A stretch of DNA of 64,000 nt. Origin: Lentinus brumalis. Its lineage: Eukaryota > Basidiomycota > Agaricomycetes > Polyporales > Polyporaceae. This document shows positions 12,090-19,510 of this stretch, piece by piece. Positions within the stretch are counted from its first letter, which is position 1, and every line of letters begins with the position of its first letter. The DNA lies in the NCBI GenBank assembly GCA_001792895.1, contig MARA01000009.1:1116001-1180000 (forward strand), given 5' to 3'. Under the pieces are notes generated by a model, which saw nothing but the letters and a program-made list of their open reading frames with translations, had not been told where the DNA came from and made no database searches. The position numbers and the translations under genes were made by a program.

Positions 12090-12108
12090 GAGCGCAGGGC
12101 TCATAACC
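12090..12108 (-). other. Primer-binding site, complementary to initiator-tRNA anticodon arm
   Basis: The plus strand directly left of the 5' LTR reads GAGCGCAGGGCTCATAACC. This matches the D-stem/anticodon region of a eukaryotic initiator tRNA-Met, with the CAT anticodon inside. The element's RNA would carry the complement immediately after its LTR. Drosophila copia is known to prime with a 5' half of this tRNA cut in the anticodon loop, and this site fits that mode instead of 3'-CCA priming. Confidence 0.85.
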
Positions 12109-12292
12109 TGATGAAGTCTGAACCTGTGAAGGCTATGTCGCAACGACTAGCAGACGAGTGGACAACAAGTCCTCAGTCAGTTAGAGCAAAAGACTTATAG
12201 CATAGACACAAGTACCTAGCAGACGAGTGGACAACAAGCTACGAAGTACTTGTAAGTATAGAGCATAGAGCGCATAGGTAATCGAGTACTTA

Positions 12293-12325
12293 CTCCTCAG
12301 TCAGTTAGAGCAAAAGACTGAGGAG
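12293..12325 (-). promoter_or_regulatory. 10 bp inverted repeat (hairpin) in the LTR
   Basis: CTCCTCAGTC (12293-12302) and GACTGAGGAG (12316-12325) are perfect inverted repeats with a 13-base loop; the same structure is at 6403-6435. In element orientation it lies about 25-55 bases after the TATA-like box, so the stem would sit close to the 5' end of the genomic RNA. Confidence 0.7.
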
Positions 12326-12346
12326 ACGAAGCCCAAATGTCCCTCC

Positions 12347-12353
12347 TTATATA
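12347..12353 (-). promoter_or_regulatory. TATA-like box in the 5' LTR
   Basis: The minus strand reads TATATAA within AGTATATAAGG. It is the best core-promoter candidate in the LTR for element transcription; the matching copy in the 3' LTR is at 6457-6463. No start site can be seen directly. Confidence 0.55.
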
Positions 12354-12665
12354 CTGTGCAGGAGTAGCATGAGTAAGCAACAGAAAGGAGAGCATGTGAC
12401 GAGTCTGAGTCAGAGCGAGTAGAGATGACTCAGACGACGACAAATTGGAATGGTCACAAGGCAGTCCAGAGATATCTAGAAGAGTCCGGAGCGTTGTAGA
12501 ACGCACTGGAATGTACTGGACAAAAGAGAAGCCAGGTAACCACATGGTTTCGTAGTGTATGCCTAAAAAGGAAAAGAAGAAGCATAGCCTTAGATCTATC
12601 GTAAGAGGCTGTGCCCATAGCGCCTAATGCGCGACTAATGTCCATAGTACATAGTAAGTTCAACA

Positions 12666-12670
12666 ATACG
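12666..12670. repeat. Target-site duplication, right (ATACG)
   Basis: This is the partner of 6214-6218 and directly follows the LTR end TTCAACA. Confidence 0.95.
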
Positions 12671-13359
12671 CCCGGGCGCCCTGCTCGCTTGCCTCGTCCT
12701 ATCACTTTGGAAGCGGACGGAGTTCGCATTCTGGTCCCGGCTGATGCCTTGACGGAGCCGATCTTCTGCACCTTCCATCGCCTAGGCGATGTCGTTCTTT
12801 CGGTGAGCACGCCATGTCGATGCTGCTCCTGCCTCCTGACGCTGACATCACGAAGCCTCGGATGTTGGTCACCGTCCAGTTTTACCAGTGCGCCACGATG
12901 GGCCTGACTGGTGCGCGCAAGATCGCCGTCATGGTGGACGTGACGCCGCTGCCGCACGCTGAGTTCGCGTGCAGTGGAGACTACGTTGCCATGCAGATAC
13001 ACGCTATCGACTATCCGGCGGACGACAGCATCGAGGAGGAAGACAGCGACGACGAGCAGGCGCATATTCTACAGAACGGCATACCTGTGGAGACGGATGA
13101 TGAGGACGTCGATGCCGATGCTCCACCCGGCGACACCGTGTAGCGTAGACCTCGCGCAATGTACATACTATTCGCTGACAGCTCGCTGGCCTGCTCCTAT
13201 GCGCACAGTGCGACGCACCGTCGCTGCTTGCAGAATGAGTATTACGTAATCCCGCTCGTAATGTAAGCTTAGCACCTTAACTCAAATCCACCTCGACGGT
13301 TCTTCTCTCGCAGATTCAGCGTTCCGCGCAATGTCATCATTGTTGCTACATTGTACATT

Positions 13360-14441
13360 CTACTCCCCACGGCCGCACGGACACCAATCGATGTGCACCT
13401 CATTGACTGCTGGGACGTCCTTGTCGCAGACCTCCGGGCACGGCACCCCTCCGAACGTCCAGCTCGTGGTCTTCACCCTCCGACTCTCCGGCGCGAACCC
13501 CAGCCAGACGCACCCCTCATCGCCGAAGCTCCTGCGCTTCAGAGGACATACCCAGGACTGCGCGCACCGGCGAAAATCGCCGTCGAGGGTGAGGTCCCAG
13601 TCACCCGCGTGAGTTCGGAATTCGTAGCCCCTCGCGGTGTACTTCTCCACCTCTACCATCCTGGTGCCTCGCGGAAACGAGGGATGCATGGCGCGTTCCC
13701 ACTGCACGAGTCCCCGTCCCATCAGCGTCAGCTTGGGAAAACCCAGCACCAGCCTGTCCCATCCGGCGTAGTTCATCAGCAGTGTCGTCCACGCAGCTGC
13801 GACAGCGGCCTCCGGTCGATCCCAATCGTCCGCGATCCCTACGCCGATAACGTCGACCACGACGTCGCCACGTACCAGGGTCACCTGCGCACCTATTTCT
13901 GCCAGGTACCGAACTTCTCCGACCATGCAACCGTTCACCGCTTTCCGCTTGCGCATGTCGTCCATCTCGAACCCTTCGGCCTCGATAAGGTAGTGTACCA
14001 TGGTGAGCATGCCCTCCATTGGCACGAACATATCGTAGTCTGCGACAGCATCGAACAGAGGGCAAACCATGTGCAAGACGGCAGACCCGGCCATGATCGC
14101 GCCAAGTTCTCGCATGAGCTCGAAGAAACGCGACACGTCCAGTACAATGCTTCGTCGCGTCAACAAACACACTTCCTTCACATGAAGAGGCAAGTACGTA
14201 CTTGCGAAACAGAGCGCGATGGCGCCGTTTGATGTCGTCCTTTGTCAGGATCCGCAGACGCCGACTACTCCTGCCGACTCCTTTGACCAGCGTCGGGAAT
14301 TCGACGTGGGTGACTATGTCGAACCACACGTTCAGAGGGAAGCGCCTGCGTTCAACGCGGAAATCGAGGTGAGCCACTACTTGTTGTTTTATGTGCGCGT
14401 ACTCACCCAGTGACTACAGGCAGGTGCTGAACATCCATCAT
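13360..14441 (-). CDS. Gene A: F-box-like protein with nucleotidyltransferase-like domain
   Basis: Model: complement of 14407-14441, 14202-14345 and 13360-14149, about 322 aa. The introns are 61 and 52 bp, and the second ends in AAG. The N-terminus (RFPLNVWFDIVTHVEFPTL) is F-box-like, which in this setting suggests an SCF ubiquitin-ligase adaptor. Residues about 75-110 read AIMAGSAVLHMVCP then DYDMFVP, matching the GS...DxD pattern of the nucleotidyltransferase fold, with a later VRGDVVVDV strand as a possible third acidic site. A short Cys pair (CPCG) lies at the end. Genes B and C downstream share the layout but have lost these residues. Convergent with X1 (216 bp apart) and divergent from X3. 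The fold call is inference from motif order; substrate and targets are unknown. Confidence 0.6.
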
Positions 14442-14675
14442 GCAGGTCGGGCGGTTGGGATGCACGGAGGTGACGTGTCCGTGTGCCGCCATCCACAGGT
14501 TCATAAGTGCTCGCAACTACCCACAGACTAAGCGCGCGAGACGGGGTGTCGATCGTCAAGGCACCCGCTCGCTACACAGGCACGCTTCCTCCACCGCGCC
14601 CTTTGCGCTCTGGAGCTCCAGGTCGTCCGAACCATCTCCCGACCTGCCTGCTCCTGCATTTCCTCAACCAACGTC

Positions 14676-15259
14676 ATGCCGCTCGTCACTCTCTCAAACC
14701 CAATGGCCCTCCGCTCTGCCGTCCCTGCACAAGTTCTGTCTACAGATCTGTATTTGTCAGTGCCTGCTGAAGACGGTCACAGCGTGGTAAGCTTTGTCAC
14801 GTCGCCGCACGTTGTGTCTGCATTAACATGCCTACTCAGGTTGATGTGCTCTTGCACATCGGCGTGTTTGGAGAGTCCCATGAGTTTGTTCATGGACGCA
14901 TGGACGCCGACATCGTCGGGCCTGTAAGGAGTGGCTGCGCGACTGCACCTCGCGTCGTTGAAGGCGACGGTCACCTCATCTACATCCCCGAGGACTGCTC
15001 TACAATGCCGTTGTACATGGTGGTCTCCGCTTTGCGTGGAGTTGATTTGCCGGTGGGTCACCATTGGCGCATTCTCAGTGATCACCGATGTCGCTCACGC
15101 CCACAGCAGTATAGGTTGCTGGTGTCCGTCGGCCCACTTCACGTCGACCCGCTGGCGCAATCTTGCAGCGCGCCCTTCACTGTCGCCCTCATACATAATC
15201 CGACCACGTTTACGACGAATAGCGTCCATTTACACGGTACTCCCCCGCCGGTGTCTTAA
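14676..15259 (+). CDS. Small gene X3, paralog of X1
   Basis: Three exons, 14676-14786, 14840-15052 and 15107-15259, give 158 aa. The introns (53 and 54 bp) have clean GT-AG ends and keep phase 0. Exon 2 contains VEGDGHLIYIPEDCSTMP and exon 3 starts QYRLLVSVGPLHVD. The same sequence of elements, with an intron at the same place, occurs in X1 (LEADGVRILVPADALTEP, intron, MLVTVQFYQC). The predicted protein is small, soluble and rich in beta strand. No known domain is recognised; a small beta-barrel is only a guess. It lies upstream of Y1 in the same direction. Confidence 0.6.
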
Positions 15260-16192
15260 TCATTCGTCGGGAGCCGGCGACGCACTACTCCTACGCCCTC
15301 TCAGAGTACTCCCTAGACACAGCGCCCCCTTCTCCTGAACATGTGCCGTCCTGATGTGTACGAATCTCCTCGCGTCTGTGATAAACACCCGCCTCATTGC
15401 AGGTCCACTCGTCAGAGGCGTGCCTTTGGCGTACTCGGAACTACAACGGAGTGCTCGTGGCTACGTCCGCGCCCCTGCAACTCGAAGACGGCGATGGTGT
15501 TCACGCTGCGGCCCTGTTCGCGGTATCCTGTGGCCGGTGCAACCTGCACAAGTCAGCGTGGCGTCCATGGAGCAATGTATCGACCGTTCTACCTGACTGG
15601 GCCTGCCACGGGAGAGCTGGTGGCGCGTTACGCGGTTGGCGACGGCCGCGTCTGACGACATCTGGTGCCTCTTCAGCACGCTATGTCGCATGGCACCGGA
15701 TGCACTAACCTTGAGCAGGAGATATAGGTAGGGCGAGACTCGGGCGTGGCGCTAGGTTCGGGCGAGGATGTGCCTGTGCGTGGCTCATGGCTACCGACGT
15801 CTATGTACTTCCACGGCTGCTGACTCTCTCGGGTCCGCTTCTGCAGCATTCGGCATTGTGCCCCGCATGCGACGTTCCTGGACCTTGCGCCACAAATGCG
15901 AACGTCGTCGATGCGCCATGGTGGCGAGCGCCACCAATCCGATAACGCTTCCCTGCCTCGCGGGATGTCGTCTGAACACTGTGCCGGATGCGACGTACAG
16001 CACCGACGCGAAGCCTGTAAGTGGTCACCCGTGTCTGCACTGGCTCGAACACGCCATATACTTTCCATGTTCAGCTGAGCTTCCTCGCCACAACGTCCCG
16101 TTGCTGCCTTGCCCCGCCCTCGATTTCCGACTTATGCCCCCGCCTGCTCGTTCGAGGTATGTTGCCGCTTGCCGCTTGTCACGACATCGAGC
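15260..16192. other. Gap between X3 and Y1; possible exon remnants only
   Basis: No complete gene can be built. The plus strand at about 15400-15600 has a plausible coding stretch (GVLVATSAPLQLEDGDG) after a CAG splice-like site, and another frame ends GPATGELVARYAVGDGRV at 15655. Neither has a convincing start or partner exon. It may be the remains of another X or Y copy. Confidence 0.3.
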
Positions 16193-17090
16193 ATGCTGAG
16201 CGGTCTTCGCAGCTCTGTTAGCGCAGTCCCTCCCGGGACCGGCGCTGCCGAAGATAATGATGGAGTACCCGCGGGTACTTTGCGCGCGCCTCCTTCGGTC
16301 CGGCGTGACCTCCTGATTCTGCTCCGTCCTGCGGTGTCGCTGCAGGACTTCTTGTGAGTTCTCGCACTTCTTGCTGTCCCTGACAGCGACTGACATAGCC
16401 AAGCCGCATCGACGGTGTCGCACGCTTCATTCAACCGGACACCCTCATTTACCCTCTCAGTTCTGTCCCTCCTCACGCTGTTTGGGGTACCGCCGGCCTT
16501 GAGCGTCGTCTGGTCATCGGGCGCCGCGAGCTTGACATCTGGACAGTGGGTACCGTGCAGCAGCTGCTGTATTTCACCGCCGCGAATGCGATGACTACCA
16601 TCTCCATCACCCTCACGCTGCTGCGGGAGAGCGATACAGAGCGCATGTTACGTTTGCTGCGGAGGTCTTCGCCTAAGACCAGTACGTGCCCTCTGTGCGT
16701 AACGATGTTCGCATGCTGATGTCCTACAGAAACCGCCGATCTCCCCGACGGTCAAACCTTCACCGCCTCTACCACCTTCCCGTCGGCCTCCAGGGTGCGT
16801 ACCTGTGTCCATCTATGGCATGTCTACTTCTAACGGTGACTCAGGTGTTCCGTCGGTTCTACGACGCTTCGGAGAAGTATCGTCAACCATGCCTGATGTC
16901 CAAGATTGGGGTGAACGACCTCATTGGAGGGGACGTGGTGTTGGTTCAGTCGTCCTTCGTTCGGTGTATCGAGTCGGATGATCCGGGGCGGTGGGATGTC
17001 TCGTTTGAGCTGTCATCCATGTCGTTGCTGTATGCAGCTCCACGCGCGCCGACCTTGGACCTCGACAACGGCTTCAGGGGAGAGCTTTAA
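16193..17090 (+). CDS. Small gene Y1, paralog of Y2
   Basis: Four exons (16193-16353, 16404-16681, 16730-16794, 16845-17090) give 249 aa with all phases consistent; introns are 48-50 bp and the first ends in AAG. Exon 2 has no internal ATG, so a start-to-stop scan misses it. It contains FIQPDTLIYPL and LYFTAANAMTTISITLTLL. Exon 4 has VFRRFYDASEKY, then GGDVVLVQSSFVR, then WDVSFELSSMSLLYAAP. Y2 at 28806-29883 has the same three blocks in the same order and the same intron before VF. Function unknown. The terminal GDVV...F...AAP block is beta-rich, perhaps a small beta-barrel (guess). Gene B starts 112 bp downstream on the same strand. Confidence 0.65.
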
Positions 17091-17202
17091 TACTATTAGG
17101 CGCCTGTCCCAATATGGTGGTGTTTGCACATGTGTATCCGTGAAGCGACCGTATACATAGATTGTCGAACCTTGTCGTTCGCTTGCAACGCCATTCTGTG
17201 CC

Positions 17203-18249
17203 ATGCGCCGCGTCCCGTTCCCCGCTGTCCCCATAATACCCGCGTTGCTCGCCGACATCAGCCCCGGTATCGTGGAGTGTTTGGATGTGGAAGACTTGGT
17301 GCGCGCTCGAGCAGCCAGCGCAGCTTGGGACCAGAGCGTGTGCGCCCTCCTACACCAACGCATCCTGCGGCTCCTCCGAGACTCTCTCGACGACTACGAC
17401 GCTTTCGTGGTCGTGATGGAGAACACCCGCGCGGTGCTTGGCGGCTTGGGTGCTATCCACGTCCTATTCCCCCAGCACGCCGCACCACCGTTCATAGAGG
17501 TCTTCACGCCCAACTGCACCCACGAAGACTTCTTGTCGCACCTCGTGTACAAGGAACACTTCAAGCGGCCAATCAGGATCCCCGTCCTCGATCCCGACCA
17601 GGCTCCGGCCGCCCCAGCCGACGACGCCACAGCTGGTCTCCCTCTGTCGCTCGAAGACACCGCGGCGTCGCTGGTACATGATCGGCGCCAGCAGCGCGGC
17701 GCCAGCGAGGTGGTCTTCCTGACCAAAGGCACCTTCGGGGTGTTCGTCACGCAGAGCGCCGTCGAGAGCCCCTTGCTGCCCATTACCGCGGAAGCCAACT
17801 CCGCGTTGTTCACATATGTCGGGCCGCGGGATTTTTCCTGCGCATACCCCGGTCTCACTCGCACCGCCCGCGCTCTCTTCAATCCGCTCATCATCGACCC
17901 ATTCGACCGCATCCCTTCCGTCGTGCAAGGCGTCGCCGACCACTGGGTGCAGCGCGGATGGACGATTGGCAAGCAGTGGCTGCCTTGGAGCCCGACTACC
18001 GTCTGCGCCGGAGTAGGTTCCACTGGATGCGCGGCGTCCAACCGGTTCTTCGGAGACCGCTTCTGCGTGTCAGGCACGCTCTGTCCGGTGAAGTGGAGGA
18101 ACGAACGATTATGGTGGTATTGCGAGGACCTGGAGACAGTCATGTGGTGGCGAGGGGGCCGGACCTGCCTGAGGACCTGTCACCGCGGGGTGAAAACATT
18201 AGAGCCTGGATGTCGTGTATGTCATAAGGCAACGGTCGCCGGGCTATGA
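17203..18249 (+). CDS. Gene B: F-box-like protein, decayed nucleotidyltransferase-like domain
   Basis: A single open frame of 348 aa starts at ATG 17203. The N-terminus (PALLADISPGIVECLDVEDLV) is F-box-like. It is followed by AVLGGLGAIHVLFPQ and then FIEVFTP, which align in order with gene A's AGSAVLHM...DYDMFVP and gene C's AGEAAIRFML...GLEVYVP. The catalytic GS and DxD of the fold are missing, so activity is unlikely. SALFTYV then FSCAYPGLT near residue 210 aligns with TTLLMNYAG...LGFPKLT in gene A. The last 70 residues are rich in Trp and Cys, and a second frame is also open there, so the C-terminus is less sure. Tandem with gene C. Confidence 0.6.
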   Translation: MRRVPFPAVPIIPALLADISPGIVECLDVEDLVRARAASAAWDQSVCALLHQRILRLLRDSLDDYDAFVVVMENTRAVLGGLGAIHVLFPQHAAPPFIEVFTPNCTHEDFLSHLVYKEHFKRPIRIPVLDPDQAPAAPADDATAGLPLSLEDTAASLVHDRRQQRGASEVVFLTKGTFGVFVTQSAVESPLLPITAEANSALFTYVGPRDFSCAYPGLTRTARALFNPLIIDPFDRIPSVVQGVADHWVQRGWTIGKQWLPWSPTTVCAGVGSTGCAASNRFFGDRFCVSGTLCPVKWRNERLWWYCEDLETVMWWRGGRTCLRTCHRGVKTLEPGCRVCHKATVAGL

Positions 18250-18487
18250 TGAATTCTACCTCTAATAGGCGAATGTCACCGCTATCGTACATGCTTTCAT
18301 GGACTATGTACACAGCCATTTGCGTTCCTGATCGGCATCGCGAAGCCACATTACCGATTGCGCAACTGTCCCGACGTTGCGGTCACAGTTGCGCCGGTGT
18401 GATGTCTGTCAGGGGATCCCAGGTCGTTCGCCATACTCTGCGCGCCGATCTGCGCCCTCCCCGTACACCTCCTGCACATTGCACATC

Positions 18488-19411
18488 ATGCGGTCTTTCC
18501 TCGAACTCTCCTTGGACGACCATATCGTTGTTTGCGCCTACATGGACTTGCCCACCCTCCTAAAACTACGTGCTTGCTCAAGAGCGACCCTGTACGCAGT
18601 GCGTGCGCTACTGCGACGGAACCTCGAAGATATCTGCGAGGAGTTCATACCGAACGGCGAGCACTTCGTCCGCTCGCTGGCGCGTGCAGGTGCATACATC
18701 GCAGGGGAGGCTGCAATACGGTTCATGCTTCGAGATAACTCGATGCGTATTCACGGGCTGGAGGTGTACGTCCCCCTCCACAACATGAGCCTCATCTATC
18801 ACGACCTCGAGCTCTACCAGAACGCGTGCATGGGCGCGATCGTGCAACCGGAGGACCAGGAGCCCGAGGAGCGCGAGATGGAGACTCACGCCTTGGAGTC
18901 CATGACGTACTCCTGGACTTCGCGAGGTTCAATCACGATCTACGAGTCCGCCTGCGGCGACGCGCTAGCGCCCATTGCGTGTAGGCGGACATCGCTGGAG
19001 GCAACCTATGTCAACCCATCCCACTTCGGAACCGCCTTCCCTTCCCTCCTCTTTCAACGCCGCGGGCTGTTGGCGGACTGGTCGGACGGTGAGACGGACG
19101 AGGTCATCAAGTGGAGTAAAAGCGGGTTCGATTTACGCGTTTCGGCGCGCGCATGGCCGGAGTACGCGGGGATGCATTGCGCTGCCGTGCAGTGGGTCTG
19201 TCACACACAGCCGCGCTCCTTCTCCGACGCCGGATCGTTGCGTTGCCGGATGGACCCCCTGTCACGTAGGCGGTTGGAGAGCATCGTGCTGTGGAGGTTA
19301 GACGTGAGGCCGTGTGGCGGCCGGTGTTTGCGGAGGGAGGAGGGACAGGGTATACTGGGTAGAACGTCGAAGTGGGCAGCGTGGCTCGATGATCTTGATG
19401 AGGACATGTAA
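18488..19411 (+). CDS. Gene C: F-box-like protein, decayed nucleotidyltransferase-like domain
   Basis: A single exon of 307 aa starts at ATG 18488 (MRSFLELSLDDHIVVCAYM). The F-box-like start (DDHIVVCAYMDLPTLLKLRA) is followed by YIAGEAAIRFML and GLEVYVP, the positions of GS and DxD in gene A, here changed to GE and LEV. FGTAFPSLLFQRRGLL corresponds to LGFPKLTLMGRGLV of gene A. A polyadenylation-type AATAAA follows at 19422-19427. The Helitron gene converges on this one, with 99 bp between the stop codons. An upstream in-frame extension to 18377 exists but lacks an ATG that fits the family. Function unknown; possibly an adaptor that binds targets through the non-catalytic domain. Confidence 0.62.
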   Translation: MRSFLELSLDDHIVVCAYMDLPTLLKLRACSRATLYAVRALLRRNLEDICEEFIPNGEHFVRSLARAGAYIAGEAAIRFMLRDNSMRIHGLEVYVPLHNMSLIYHDLELYQNACMGAIVQPEDQEPEEREMETHALESMTYSWTSRGSITIYESACGDALAPIACRRTSLEATYVNPSHFGTAFPSLLFQRRGLLADWSDGETDEVIKWSKSGFDLRVSARAWPEYAGMHCAAVQWVCHTQPRSFSDAGSLRCRMDPLSRRRLESIVLWRLDVRPCGGRCLRREEGQGILGRTSKWAAWLDDLDEDM

Positions 19412-19421
19412 CTTGTATTGT

Positions 19422-19427
19422 AATAAA
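19422..19427 (+). terminator. Polyadenylation signal AATAAA of gene C
   Basis: A perfect AATAAA lies 11 bp after the gene C stop codon. It is close to the stop, but no other candidate lies before the convergent Helitron gene. Confidence 0.5.
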
Positions 19428-19510
19428 CGAAGTTGTGTTGCAACCGTCGCCGCTTGGAGAACGACAGCGACACATGTTATAGATGCGGCATAAGTACAGT
19501 AAAGGGACCG

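Larger units (their letters stand above)
6219..12665 (-). mobile_element. Ty1/copia LTR retrotransposon, 6,447 bp
   Basis: The full-length element is inserted in minus orientation. It has LTRs at 6219-6775 and 12109-12665 (557 bp each, TG...CA ends), flanking ATACG duplications, a primer-binding site next to the 5' LTR and a purine tract next to the 3' LTR. The internal region encodes gag (UBN2-type plus zinc knuckle), then protease, integrase and reverse transcriptase/RNase H in the copia order (integrase before RT). I saw no difference between the LTRs by eye, implying recent insertion. Yet the coding region needs about nine single-base corrections to be open. Either a defective copy was mobilised by enzymes from another element, or the consensus carries one-base deletions. 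The insertion splits gene X1. Confidence 0.97.
12109..12665 (-). repeat. 5' LTR of the copia element (promoter LTR)
   Basis: 557 bp with no difference from the left LTR that I could see. In element orientation it starts TGTTGAAC and ends CTTCATCA, next to the primer-binding site. It carries the TATA-like box and hairpin listed separately. Confidence 0.96.
5874..13143 (+). pseudogene. Small host gene X1, interrupted by the copia element
   Basis: Left part: ATG at 5874, exons about 5874-5954, 5989-6070 and 6126-6218. Right part: 12666-12802 and 12856-13143 (TAG). The second 3' splice site is an AAG, and the first intron would be only 34 bp, so the model is approximate. The right part reads LEADGVRILVPADALTEP, then LGDVVLS, then an intron, then MLVTVQFYQC, and ends in an acidic tail. 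The same order and intron position are found in X3 (14676-15259), which supports homology. The left part (WRLVAGDLEYSHSPQY) resembles X3 exon 2 (IGVFGESHEFVHG). The retrotransposon sits between these parts with a 5 bp duplication, so the gene is split. The two sides are not in the same phase over the empty site, so a second lesion or a splice-model error remains. Function unknown. Confidence 0.6.

Noticed and set aside
12086..12108. Sequence resembling half of an initiator tRNA-Met gene
   Set aside because: It has no acceptor stem, T-arm or 3' half, and abuts the LTR exactly; it is the primer-binding site.
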